64,000 nt of DNA from Vibrio scophthalmi LMG 19158 (GTDB taxonomy: Bacteria > Pseudomonadota > Gammaproteobacteria > Enterobacterales > Vibrionaceae), in assembly GCF_000222585.1 (NCBI RefSeq), contig NZ_AFWE01000226.1, positions 62,001 through 126,000 on the forward strand. Direction: 5' to 3'. Position 1 is the stretch's first letter. Each line of letters begins with the position of its first letter. The position numbers and the translations under genes were made by a program. Of the stretch, positions 36,475 through 46,652 are shown one piece after another. The notes beneath the pieces are model-generated. The model had not been told where the DNA came from, did not search any database, and saw nothing but the letters and a program-made list of their open reading frames with translations.

Positions 36475-36953
36475 TACTGCTTGTCTCCATCATTCTCTTC
36501 ATCGAGCAGAGCTTTTAATCGTTGCTCTTTGTTCTCGTCCCATTTGTCATCAGCAACCTGAGGTTGCTTTGACTTACGACTGCGTAGCACGATCACACCA
36601 AAGCCAATCACCACTACCGACAGTGGACCTAACCACAAAATCGATGTCGCTAAGGTAAACGGCGGATTGTAGGTAACGAAGTTACCGTAACGAGCGATCA
36701 TGTAATCGACAATCTCGCCTTTTGACTTACCGTCTTTGGTCATTTCATACACTTTATGACGCAAGTCTTGCGCAAGTTCAGCATTAGAATCCGCAATGGT
36801 ATTGTTCTGACATTTAGGACAACGCAGCGTATTACCAAGGTCTTTAAACTGCTGTTCCTGCTCCAAGGTATCAAATTCGTACACTTCAATCGTCGCATGC
36901 GCGACCATTGAAAATGTCAGGGCGACAAATAACGCGATACACCATTTTTTCAT
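36474..36953 (-). CDS. ccmH: Cytochrome c maturation protein CcmH
   Basis: A 159-residue membrane-anchored thiol oxidoreductase that reduces apocytochrome c cysteines and works with CcmF. A signal peptide (about 1-20) precedes the LRCPKCQNNTIADSNAELA block with redox cysteines C45 and C48; one transmembrane helix follows at about 103-123. It is the short form without the fused TPR part, which is encoded separately as ccmI. Confidence 0.95.
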   Translation of the reverse strand: MKKWCIALFVALTFSMVAHATIEVYEFDTLEQEQQFKDLGNTLRCPKCQNNTIADSNAELAQDLRHKVYEMTKDGKSKGEIVDYMIARYGNFVTYNPPFTLATSILWLGPLSVVVIGFGVIVLRSRKSKQPQVADDKWDENKEQRLKALLDEENDGDKQ

Positions 36954-37504
36954 TATTTTGCCTCCTCAACCAATTGTTGATACATCGGCTGCAAAGTCTC
37001 TTTCCAGTTACGAGCATTCACATCACCGACATGGCGGTAGCGAATCACACCGTTGGCATCAATCAGGAAGGTTTCAGGAGCGCCATACACGCCCAGATCA
37101 AGCCCCAACATGCCATTGCCATCAAATAGACTGATCAAGTATGGGTTGCCCAAATCATTTAGCCAGGTCACCGCTTTATCACGCTGATCTTTGTAGTTCA
37201 GACCAATAATCTTTACACCATCACCCGCTAACTCGTTGAGGTAGTGGTGCTCGGCATAACATGTTGGGCACCACGTTGCCCATACGTTCAATAGTAAAGG
37301 CTCACCTTTAAAGATGCTTTGATCGTATAGCTTACCCGGCTCAGCCAAGTCTTCTAGGCGGAACTCAGGTACGTGCTTACCAACTAAAACCGATTCGAGT
37401 TTAGTTGGGTCATCCCCTTCTGAGTTACGCACTAACTGAGTGGTAAATACGGCCACTAGTGCTAAAAAAGCAAACAGTGGAATAAATAACAGTTTCTTGT
37501 TCAT
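36953..37504 (-). CDS. ccmG: Thiol:disulfide interchange protein CcmG (DsbE)
   Basis: A 183-residue periplasmic thioredoxin-fold protein anchored by one N-terminal helix. It keeps the CXXCH haem site of apocytochrome c reduced. The active site WCPTC is at 78-82, and the GVYGAPETFLID cis-proline block is characteristic. The start MNKKLLF at 37504 follows GGAGGC; the longer in-frame start at 37576 overlaps ccmF. Confidence 0.95.
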   Translation of the reverse strand: MNKKLLFIPLFAFLALVAVFTTQLVRNSEGDDPTKLESVLVGKHVPEFRLEDLAEPGKLYDQSIFKGEPLLLNVWATWCPTCYAEHHYLNELAGDGVKIIGLNYKDQRDKAVTWLNDLGNPYLISLFDGNGMLGLDLGVYGAPETFLIDANGVIRYRHVGDVNARNWKETLQPMYQQLVEEAK

Positions 37505-37505
37505 T

Positions 37506-39464
37506 TTATGCCTCCTGCTTTTTTGCTGGCTTGCGGAAACGGTAGCGTCGATCGCTGATTGCAACACAACCACCAAGCGCCATAAAGACAGAGCCTGCCC
37601 AAATCCAGTTTACAAATGGTTTGTAGTACAAACGCACTGCCCATGACTTACCGTCATCCAAACGGTCACCTAAAGCCACATAAAGATCACGACTTACGCT
37701 GCGATCAATCGCCGCTTCTGTCATCATCGAACGTGCGGTTTTATAGAAACGTTTTTCTGCATGTAGCGTATTGATGTACTTACCATCTTGCGTCACTTCG
37801 AAATCTGCAATATAGCCATCGTAGTTCGGGCCGTCATGATCACGCACACCAGAGAAATGGAAGTTGTAGCCTTTCAGCTGGAAGTTATCTCCCGGCGATA
37901 GACGTACATCACGTTCAATACTGTGTGTCTGTACCATTGCGATACCAATAATGGTGACCGCAAGACCAATGTGACCCAACATCATCGCCCAATGGCTGCG
38001 TTGTAATTTGCGCACACCAACAACAAAGCTATGGCGGTGCGTTGCACGCTGGTGCAATTCAAAACCGTGTAGCAATACAATCCACATCGCCATCAACCAA
38101 CCAAGGTAGGTCATGAAGACGAAGTAATCAGAGAACATCCAGTTGAACAGTGCAGCTAACAATACAGCACCGATACCGCTGATGATCATAGGTTTGGCTA
38201 GTGAGCTCAGATCGTCACGTTTCCAGCGGATCAGCGGACCGATACCCAATACAAACGAGAATGGGATCATTAGCCATGCAAACAACATATCGAAGAATGG
38301 TGCGCCGATAGAGACTGAACCAAGACCGAGCTGTTTATGCACCAACGGCAGAAGTGTACCGACTAATACCACCATCAAAGCAGCCATTAGTAGTACGTTG
38401 TTAGCTAACAGTGCGTTTTCACGTGAAGCCAGTTCAAAGTTACCACGAACACGAACCGCCGCGCCTTTAACAGCGAACAGCAGCAACGAACCGCCAATCA
38501 CAAACACTAAGAAGCCAAGAATGAACATACCACGTGATGGATCAGAGGCGAATGCGTGTACTGATACAAGAATGCCAGAACGCACTAGGAAGGTGCCTAG
38601 CAAGCTCAATGAGAACGCTGAAATCGCCAGCAATACCGTCCACGCTTTAAAGGTGCCGCGTTTTTCCGTTACCGCTAAAGAGTGCATCAATGCCGTACCC
38701 GCAAGCCATGGCATGAATGATGCGTTTTCTACTGGATCCCAGAACCACCAACCACCCCAGCCAAGTTCGTAGTATGCCCACCATGAACCTAGTGAGATAC
38801 CCAACGTTAGGAATAACCATGCTGCAGTCGTCCAAGGACGAGACCAACGTGCCCATGCCGTATCTAGGCGACCAGTCATTAGTGACGCAATTGCGAAAGA
38901 GAAAGCAACTGAGAAACCTACATAGCCCATGTACAGCATCGGCGGGTGAATAATCAAACCCGGATCTTGCAACAATGGGTTAAGGTCGCGACCATCAACA
39001 GGGAAGAATGGCAGTGTACGTAAGAACGGGTTCGAAGTTAGAATGATGAACAGTAAGAAACCAACGCTAATCATCCCCATCACAGCCAGAACACGAGCCA
39101 CTGACTCTTGCGGCATGCCACGGCTAAAAGTCGCTACCGCCACAGTCCAACCCGCTTGGATCAACACCCAAAGCAATAGTGAACCTTCGTGCGCGCCCCA
39201 AACGGCCGTTAAACGGTAGTACCAAGGCAGCAAGGTATTTGAGTTACTCGCAACATACGTCAGCGTGAAATCATTGCTATAAAAAGCCCACAGCAAAATA
39301 GCAAATGAGAGCGACAATAGCAGGAACATTGCCCATGACAATGGACGAGCAGAGTTCATTAATAAGGTGTTATTACGCGATGCACCGACCAATGGCAGAA
39401 TGCTTAGCAGCACTGCCATGGCAAGCGACAAAATCAGCGCAAAATGACCAATTTCAGCAATCAT
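37506..39464 (-). CDS. ccmF: Haem lyase CcmF
   Basis: A 652-residue inner-membrane protein with about 15 transmembrane helices, the core of the cytochrome c haem lyase. The tryptophan-rich [19 protein letters not shown] motif and its flanking histidines bind haem delivered by CcmE. It overlaps ccmE by 4 bp and is followed closely by ccmG. Confidence 0.96.
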   Translation of the reverse strand: MIAEIGHFALILSLAMAVLLSILPLVGASRNNTLLMNSARPLSWAMFLLLSLSFAILLWAFYSNDFTLTYVASNSNTLLPWYYRLTAVWGAHEGSLLLWVLIQAGWTVAVATFSRGMPQESVARVLAVMGMISVGFLLFIILTSNPFLRTLPFFPVDGRDLNPLLQDPGLIIHPPMLYMGYVGFSVAFSFAIASLMTGRLDTAWARWSRPWTTAAWLFLTLGISLGSWWAYYELGWGGWWFWDPVENASFMPWLAGTALMHSLAVTEKRGTFKAWTVLLAISAFSLSLLGTFLVRSGILVSVHAFASDPSRGMFILGFLVFVIGGSLLLFAVKGAAVRVRGNFELASRENALLANNVLLMAALMVVLVGTLLPLVHKQLGLGSVSIGAPFFDMLFAWLMIPFSFVLGIGPLIRWKRDDLSSLAKPMIISGIGAVLLAALFNWMFSDYFVFMTYLGWLMAMWIVLLHGFELHQRATHRHSFVVGVRKLQRSHWAMMLGHIGLAVTIIGIAMVQTHSIERDVRLSPGDNFQLKGYNFHFSGVRDHDGPNYDGYIADFEVTQDGKYINTLHAEKRFYKTARSMMTEAAIDRSVSRDLYVALGDRLDDGKSWAVRLYYKPFVNWIWAGSVFMALGGCVAISDRRYRFRKPAKKQEA

Positions 39465-39946
39465 TGACCGCTTCCTTGTTTTTGTGATTCTGTGTATTTA
39501 AGCGGTTGGTGGGTTTTTTCCATCGCTTCTGCAACTTCTGGCGGCATGTATTCTTCATCATGCTTCGCCAACACTTCATGCGCTTCAATTGTCGTCGCAT
39601 CGACTAACACGCCTTGCGCCACGATGCCCTGCCCTTCGCGAAATAGATCCGGCAAGATACCGTCATACACAACCGTAACCATTGGACCAACATCATGCAA
39701 ATCGAACGACACTCGTAGTGAGTCCGGATCGCGCTTCACCGAACCAACAGCAACCATGCCGCCAATGCGTAAGCGCTGGCCAACAGTGGGTTTGCTACCG
39801 TCTGGTTTACCTTGTACCAATTCGGTTGGGGTATAAAACAGATCCATATTCTGGTTTAAAGCATAAAGCATTAGGCCCACGGTTGAACCAATGCCAAGAA
39901 CGATGGCTAGAACAATAGCGAGCCGCTTTTTACGTCTTGGGTTCAT
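39461..39946 (-). CDS. ccmE: Haem chaperone CcmE
   Basis: A 161-residue periplasmic haem chaperone with a basic N terminus and one membrane anchor ([19 protein letters not shown]). The OB-fold body carries the covalent haem-binding His at 129 in [14 protein letters not shown], with Tyr 133 as likely axial ligand. Overlaps ccmD and ccmF by 4 bp each. Confidence 0.96.
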   Translation of the reverse strand: MNPRRKKRLAIVLAIVLGIGSTVGLMLYALNQNMDLFYTPTELVQGKPDGSKPTVGQRLRIGGMVAVGSVKRDPDSLRVSFDLHDVGPMVTVVYDGILPDLFREGQGIVAQGVLVDATTIEAHEVLAKHDEEYMPPEVAEAMEKTHQPLKYTESQKQGSGQ

Positions 39947-40149
39947 AGAGTGTTCTCCAAATTCTTAGCTGCATCAATACGAGCCTGACGCTCGACTTTT
40001 GCCTGAACTTCATTAAGTAGGTTTGTGTGTCGACGAGCACTGCTGATCAGCAGAATAATCATCGACGCGAATGTGATACCAAACGCGCTCCATACGTAAC
40101 CGGCATAGCCACCCATGGCAAGAAAATCACTAAAAGAGTCAAAATGCAT
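39943..40149 (-). CDS. ccmD: Haem exporter protein CcmD
   Basis: A 68-residue single-span inner-membrane protein that helps release holo-CcmE from the CcmABC complex. The N terminus [24 protein letters not shown] is diagnostic. The start is the internal ATG at 40149, as the longer in-frame version would run into ccmC. Overlaps ccmE by 4 bp. Confidence 0.93.
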   Translation of the reverse strand: MHFDSFSDFLAMGGYAGYVWSAFGITFASMIILLISSARRHTNLLNEVQAKVERQARIDAAKNLENTL

Positions 40150-40151
40150 GA

Positions 40152-40916
40152 TTAGTTTCCTTGCTTGTCTGCGTGAGAAGATAAACGTGAGGACAATGCA
40201 ACAACCCAAGGACGATGGCTCTCTTTACTGATGATCTCATTACGTAAACGGATCATAGTGACAGTGCCAAAGAAGAAAGCAAAGCCGGCAATATTGAGCA
40301 ACAGTGGCCAAAGCATGTCGTTAGAAATCGATGGTTTGTCAAACTTGGTGATTGTTGCGCCTTGGTGCAGCGTATTCCACCACTCAACCGAGAAGTGAAT
40401 GATTGGTAAATTGATTACCCCCACAATCGCCAAAATACCTGCGGCTTTCGCTGCAGTTTTTTGGTCATCAAACGCGTGGTAAAGTGCAATTACACCTAAA
40501 TAGAGGAAAAGCAGAATCAATTCTGAAGTTAAGCGAGCATCCCATACCCACCATGCGCCCCACATTGGCTTACCCCAAATTGCACCGGTTAATAGTGCAA
40601 TAAAAGTAAACAATGCGCCGATGGGAGCCATCGCGAGTGCCGCCATGTCAGACATGCGCACTTGCCAAACTAAACCGATGAAAGCAGCAATCGCCATAGA
40701 CATATAAACGCCCATCGACCAAATTGCCGAAGGCACATGTATGTAGATAATCCTAAAACTGTCACCTTGCTGATAATCAGAAGGAGCAAACGCAAGCCCC
40801 CAGCCAGTACCTATCACTAGGCAAGACAAAGCCAGGACGGCAAACCATGGTAGTAACTTACCACACAGTCGATAAGTCGCTTCAGGCTTAGCGTACGGAT
40901 GAAGCCATTTCCACAT
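40152..40916 (-). CDS. ccmC: Haem exporter protein CcmC
   Basis: A 254-residue membrane protein with six helices that loads haem onto CcmE. The tryptophan-rich WGAWWVWDARLTSE motif and two conserved His (YIHVPSAIWS, LPIIHFSVEWWN) are the haem ligands. Start MWKWLHPYAKPE matches the family; the upstream in-frame GTG (40928) and ATG (40922) are alternatives. Confidence 0.94.
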   Translation of the reverse strand: MWKWLHPYAKPEATYRLCGKLLPWFAVLALSCLVIGTGWGLAFAPSDYQQGDSFRIIYIHVPSAIWSMGVYMSMAIAAFIGLVWQVRMSDMAALAMAPIGALFTFIALLTGAIWGKPMWGAWWVWDARLTSELILLFLYLGVIALYHAFDDQKTAAKAAGILAIVGVINLPIIHFSVEWWNTLHQGATITKFDKPSISNDMLWPLLLNIAGFAFFFGTVTMIRLRNEIISKESHRPWVVALSSRLSSHADKQGN

Positions 40917-41026
40917 CGTCATTCTCACTCTATTACTTCATTTTTCGACTAGGCATCATTTGTACCTAGCTATTAATAGTTTTGTAATTTATATACTGGG
41001 AAATTTTCGTGCTTGATCAAAAACAA

Positions 41027-41683
41027 TTAATTTACACTTACACGCAATGCCGCACTAATCGCGAACGGTGTTAACGTTAATGCCCCCATAAACATTGCGC
41101 CTAATACCGCTAATTGGCCGTTGTAAGCCATTCCCAGTGATGCCGCATCAATCGCTGATGTCGCAAAAATCAACACTGGAATATACAAAGGCAAAATCAA
41201 TAAACTGAGTAACACACCGCCTTTTTGCAGCCCGACGGTTAGTGCCACCCCAATCGCACCGATAAAACTCAATGTTGGCGTGCCCACCAATAGGGTTGAG
41301 ACGACCGCTAGCCAGGTATGAAAATCAAGCGATAACAGAATGGCCAGCAGAGGACTGATCAAGATAAGAGGTAATCCGGTCAGCACCCAGTGCGCAATCA
41401 CTTTTGAGATCACCATTAATGGCAAAGGCACCGGCATCAGCATCATCTGCTCAAGCGCACCATCTTGAAAATCGTCACGCAGCAATCGCTCTAATGACAA
41501 CAACGCCGACAACAACGCCGCAACCCAAACAATGCCTGCGGCAATGCGCGCCAATAAGTTCGGCTCTGGGCCAATACTTAATGGGAATAAGGTGATCACT
41601 ATGATGAAAAACCATAGTGGGTTAAACACGTCCGCTTGGCGACGAAACGCAATCAATAGCTCACGTCGAATAATTGAATTCAT
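41027..41683 (-). CDS. ccmB: Haem exporter protein CcmB
   Basis: A 218-residue ABC-type permease with six helices, partner of the CcmA ATPase. The N terminus MNSIIRRELLIAFRR and the FQDGALEQMMLMP block match the family. The start ATG 41683 follows TAGGCATA. A 110-bp spacer separates it from ccmC, larger than other gaps in this operon, with no hairpin that I can see. Confidence 0.94.
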   Translation of the reverse strand: MNSIIRRELLIAFRRQADVFNPLWFFIIVITLFPLSIGPEPNLLARIAAGIVWVAALLSALLSLERLLRDDFQDGALEQMMLMPVPLPLMVISKVIAHWVLTGLPLILISPLLAILLSLDFHTWLAVVSTLLVGTPTLSFIGAIGVALTVGLQKGGVLLSLLILPLYIPVLIFATSAIDAASLGMAYNGQLAVLGAMFMGALTLTPFAISAALRVSVN

Positions 41684-41697
41684 TATGCCTAGCACAG

Positions 41698-42318
41698 TTA
41701 ACCACCCAGCTTAATTTTTCTTAATTTCGGATTATCAGCAAACATATCTTGGTGTGTGGTTAACACCACTATGCCACCCTGCTCTGCATGTTTGAGAAAC
41801 AGCGCTTCTAATACCTTCACACCTTGCTTATCAATCGCGGTCAACGGCTCATCTAAAATCCACAGTTTATGGTCACTCAACCATAAGCGAGCCAACGCAA
41901 CACGACGTTGTTGCCCTGCCGATAGCTGTGCGACAGGAACATCTTCGCGCCCGGCAAGACCCACCTTCACCAGCGCATTATAGATCGTCTCTTTATCGGC
42001 TGGTTTTTTACTATGGATCGAAATGTAAAATCTGAGATTTTCGTAAGCGGTTAACTCACGTTTTATTCCCGTTTGATGGCCTAGAAACAGCAAATCTTGA
42101 TGGTATGCATCTCGGTTTGATTCAATCGATTCATTGTTCCAGAAGATCTCACCGTCATCACGATCACCTAACCCTGTCACAATACGCAGCAAAGTGGTTT
42201 TACCGGTGCCGTTTCGACCTTCTATCTGAACGAGTTCGCCGCCCTCTATGGTAAAAGACAGAGATTCAAACAAAACTCTTTCATCACGAATCGCAGTTAA
42301 TTGTTTTACTTCAAGCAT
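41698..42318 (-). CDS. ccmA: Haem exporter ATP-binding protein CcmA
   Basis: A 206-residue ABC ATPase. Walker [14 protein letters not shown], signature [15 protein letters not shown] and Walker B LWILDEPL are complete. With CcmB, CcmC and CcmD it releases holo-CcmE. First gene of the ccm operon. The upstream spacer to the fipA terminator (42319-42502) is AT-rich and should hold the promoter; no hexamers stand out. Confidence 0.96.
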   Translation of the reverse strand: MLEVKQLTAIRDERVLFESLSFTIEGGELVQIEGRNGTGKTTLLRIVTGLGDRDDGEIFWNNESIESNRDAYHQDLLFLGHQTGIKRELTAYENLRFYISIHSKKPADKETIYNALVKVGLAGREDVPVAQLSAGQQRRVALARLWLSDHKLWILDEPLTAIDKQGVKVLEALFLKHAEQGGIVVLTTHQDMFADNPKLRKIKLGG

Positions 42319-42502
42319 GTGCTGCCACTAAAAGAATTGAAGTAGGTATCTTACCACAGCCACTTTTTGACAACATAGTGCTAGAGCTTTACGAATCACG
42401 AAACTAAGTAAGAAGTTATTAATATTTATCTATAATTTGACGCAACTGTCATTATTTAGTTACAACTATTCACGCATCATGCCTGCGGTATTTTTTACCA
42501 AC

Positions 42503-42533
42503 AAAAAAGGATGCCTTATGGCATCCTTTTTAT
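42503..42533 (-). terminator. Rho-independent terminator of the flagellar/chemotaxis operon
   Basis: AAAAAGGATGCC, loop TTAT and GGCATCCTTTTT, directly after the fipA stop. Confidence 0.9.
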
Positions 42534-42534
42534 T

Positions 42535-43035
42535 TTATTTCATCTGCATCCGTCGGCGTTTCTGCAACGACTGGTCAGGCATCCCTTCAAGCGGTGGGAT
42601 TTTTTCTCGACCTGACAATTTGTTTTGCAAAGACATCATCAACTCAGCCTCTGCTTTTGGCAGCTCGCATTCTTCTATCAACTCATTTAAATCGGCGCCA
42701 AGCTGAACCATCTTCGTCGCTCGTGAATACATGCGACCATCACCATCAGCTTGCTCTAATTCTTTAATTCGCTGTAAAAGATGTTGAATAATATCTTCTT
42801 GCTCACTCACTTTTTGGCCTAAACCAATCACCACTGAACGAACCTCTAAAAGCTGTTTATTGGCTTTTTGCAGTTCTCTTTCAAGATGACGCTGCTGTTG
42901 TCGGCTTTGCTCGGTCGCAAGTCGCTGGTTACGTTTCAATCGTAGTACACTAAATAGCAATACCAATAATATGAACGAGATCACTCCTGCTGCAATAGCA
43001 GGAGCTTGGTTAAACCAGCCAGTATCAATATTCAT
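42535..43035 (-). CDS. fipA: DUF2802 protein FipA, polar flagellum determinant
   Basis: A 166-residue protein with one N-terminal membrane helix (about 12-33), a coiled coil (about 38-95) and a C-terminal DUF2802 domain containing KMVQLGADLNELIEECELPKAEAELMMSLQN. DUF2802 proteins at this locus are known as FipA, which helps recruit FlhF to the flagellated pole in Vibrio, Shewanella and Pseudomonas. The position at the end of the flhA-F-G-fliA-che operon, right before ccmA, matches that gene. Overlaps cheW by 1 bp. Confidence 0.85.
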   Translation of the reverse strand: MNIDTGWFNQAPAIAAGVISFILLVLLFSVLRLKRNQRLATEQSRQQQRHLERELQKANKQLLEVRSVVIGLGQKVSEQEDIIQHLLQRIKELEQADGDGRMYSRATKMVQLGADLNELIEECELPKAEAELMMSLQNKLSGREKIPPLEGMPDQSLQKRRRMQMK

Positions 43036-43529
43036 TACAGATGAGCCATCTCATCCCATTCTTCGTCAGAAAGCAGTTTATTCAGATCAACTAAGATCAG
43101 TAGCTTACCTTCACGGTTGCTTACGCCTTGAATAAACTTAGAACTTTCATCCGTACCAACGCTTGGCGTGGTATCAATTTCAGAAGAACGTAGGTAAACC
43201 ACTTCAGCTACGCTGTCGACTAAGATGCCGATAACTTGATGCTCGGATTCGATAACGATAATACGTGTGTTATCCGTAATTTCGCCTTCCATCAAACCAA
43301 AGCGAGAACGTGTATCGATAACAGTCACCACGTTGCCACGAAGGTTGATGATACCTAGAACATAGTCTGGAGCACCTGGTACTGGAGCAATTTCCGTGTA
43401 ACGTAGAACTTCACGTACTTGCATTACATTAATGCCGTACGTTTCTTCTTCTAGCTGAAACGTAACCCATTGAAGTACTTCGTCATTTAACTGATCTTTT
43501 CTTACTTCAAGTTCGCTAGTTTGAGACAT
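43035..43529 (-). CDS. cheW: Chemotaxis coupling protein CheW
   Basis: A 164-residue adaptor linking chemoreceptors to CheA. Blocks WVTFQLEEETYGINVMQVREVLRY, VPGAPDYVLGIINLRGNVVTVIDTRSRFGL and VDSVAEVVYLRSSEI are textbook CheW. Located between parP and fipA. Confidence 0.97.
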   Translation of the reverse strand: MSQTSELEVRKDQLNDEVLQWVTFQLEEETYGINVMQVREVLRYTEIAPVPGAPDYVLGIINLRGNVVTVIDTRSRFGLMEGEITDNTRIIVIESEHQVIGILVDSVAEVVYLRSSEIDTTPSVGTDESSKFIQGVSNREGKLLILVDLNKLLSDEEWDEMAHL

Positions 43530-43565
43530 ACCTTAACCTCTCTAAGCCCTTATTGGCGTACTTAT

Positions 43566-44712
<1,147 letters not shown>

Positions 44713-44720
<8 letters not shown>

Positions 44721-45489
44721 TAATTGCCAGCCTCTCTAGATGCAGCAGCAATTGTTTGTAAGCAAAGACACCTCGACTGCCGGAGGCAAAGTGAGAAACC
44801 GGTAGATGCTTAATACTTGCATCTCTAAATTTGGTATCAATCGGCACGGCCGACGACCAAACTTGATTTGGATAATCTTTCTTTAACTGCTGCAACGTTT
44901 GCAATGATGCTCGCGTTCGCTTGTCATACATGGTTGGGATGATGGTGACTTTAAACGGTTTATTGCGCGACTTCTGCATAATAGCCAAGGTTCGCACCAT
45001 GCGCTCTAGCCCTTTCATCGCCAAAAATTCTGTTTGTACTGGGATCAAAATACGATCACTAGCTGCCAAGGCATTGACCATCATGACACCCAAAATCGGC
45101 GGGCAATCAATCAGAACGTAGTCATAGTGATTCTTCACCGCCGCTAAAGCACGTTTCAGAATTAATCCCATACCGCTGCGGTTGCCCATCACACGATCAA
45201 GGGTCGCCAAAGACATGTGCGCAGGAATAATATCGATACCTTGAATATCGCTATCCATCACCAGTGGCATCACACTATGTTCGGTAAACTCTTTTAGCTG
45301 AAACAGGTCGAACAAGCTAGAAGGCACGTTATCAGAGTCATAACCCAAATAAGTTGTCAGCGAGCCATGTGGATCGGTATCCACGAGTAATACTCGCTTA
45401 CCTTGTTTGCTTAACAAACCAGCCAACGTAATGGTGGTCGTGGTTTTACCCACCCCACCTTTCTGGTTTGCAATACTCCAAACGATCAT
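44713..45489 (-). CDS. parC: ParA-like ATPase ParC (polar positioning of chemotaxis arrays)
   Basis: A 258-residue MinD/ParA-type ATPase. The deviant Walker [11 protein letters not shown] is at 10-19, Walker A' is [10 protein letters not shown] and Walker B is YVLIDCPP. It belongs to the chemotaxis ParC group rather than plasmid or chromosome ParA because it lies directly between cheB and parP. In Vibrio it directs arrays to the old pole and then to the new one. Not to be confused with topoisomerase IV ParC. Confidence 0.88.
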
Positions 45490-45499
45490 TGCCTTACCT

Positions 45500-46624
45500 C
45501 TAAGCTAGGCCAACTTCGACCAGCATACGCTCTGCAATTCGGTCGAGCGGAAGATCTTCAGTAGAGATACCCGCTTTTGCCACTGCTTGAGGCATGCCGT
45601 ACACAACACAGCTTTCTTCATCTTGTGCCCAAATGGTCGCACCCGCAGTTTTCAGCATACGCGCACCTTCTCGGCCATCTGCACCCATACCCGTAAGTAC
45701 CATCGATAGTACTTTGTCGCCGTAGACTTTTGCCGCACTGCCAAATGTCACATCAACGCATGGCTTGTAGTTCATGCGCTCACCACCATCGATAATGCGC
45801 AATTTAGCACTACCCGGGCGGCCTTCAATCATCATCTGTTTGCCACCAGGAGCCAGGTAAGCCACACCCGGTCTTAGCGCATCACCATCGGCAGCTTCTT
45901 TTACTTCAATCTTGCACAGCGAGTTCAAGCGGCTGGCAAAAGCGGCAGTAAATGTCGCAGGCATATGCTGGATCAGCACAATCGGATGTGGATAGTTCAC
46001 TGGTAACTTAGTCAAAATTTTCTGCAAAGCCACTGGCCCACCTGTCGAGGTACCAATCGCGGTCAGTTGATATTGTTTACCACTCGCCTTAAATCTTGCA
46101 GCCGGTGACAACGGACGCGCAGCCGGAGCTGCCGTCGGAGCACTACGTAGAGATGACGTGGTCGTCGCTCGCGTCGCCGCAGCGGTCGCAACTGGACGTG
46201 GCGCAGCAGGACGACGCATAAAGTTGCGGCGCGCTGCGATTTGAATGACACGTTGTTGCAGTAAGCTCACCGCTTCGTCACGGTTACGAGCAATATCTTC
46301 AAACTTTTTAGGTAAGAAATCGAGAGCGCCTGCATCCAGTGCATCTAACGTGGCTTTAGCGCCATCGTGAGTCAGTGATGAAAACATCAAAATTGGAATC
46401 GGATTAGAGGCCATGATCTCACGGACGGCTGTGATACCGTCCATCACTGGCATTTCAATATCCATCGTAATAACGTCAGGTTTAAGCTGCAGCGCTTTCT
46501 CTACTGCTTCTTTTCCGTTGGTCGCCACGTCTAGAACCTCTAGACGTGCATCGGAATTAATAATCTCACTGACTCTACGACGAAAGAAACTTGAATCGTC
46601 GACGACTAAAACTCTTATTGCCAT
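45500..46624 (-). CDS. cheB: Chemotaxis glutamate methylesterase/deamidase CheB
   Basis: A 374-residue enzyme that demethylates chemoreceptors. The receiver domain (1-120; [10 protein letters not shown], phosphoacceptor D55) and the esterase domain (about 185-370: [42 protein letters not shown]) are joined by an Ala/Arg/Thr-rich linker. No cheR lies in this window. Confidence 0.97.
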   Translation of the reverse strand: MAIRVLVVDDSSFFRRRVSEIINSDARLEVLDVATNGKEAVEKALQLKPDVITMDIEMPVMDGITAVREIMASNPIPILMFSSLTHDGAKATLDALDAGALDFLPKKFEDIARNRDEAVSLLQQRVIQIAARRNFMRRPAAPRPVATAAATRATTTSSLRSAPTAAPAARPLSPAARFKASGKQYQLTAIGTSTGGPVALQKILTKLPVNYPHPIVLIQHMPATFTAAFASRLNSLCKIEVKEAADGDALRPGVAYLAPGGKQMMIEGRPGSAKLRIIDGGERMNYKPCVDVTFGSAAKVYGDKVLSMVLTGMGADGREGARMLKTAGATIWAQDEESCVVYGMPQAVAKAGISTEDLPLDRIAERMLVEVGLA

Positions 46625-46652
46625 GATTTTCCTTTAATTGTTCAACGATTAA

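Noticed and set aside
38143-38772. A 209-residue plus-strand frame opposite ccmF
   Set aside because: ccmF is complete and conserved on the minus strand; the antisense frame has no domain, ribosome binding site or promoter.
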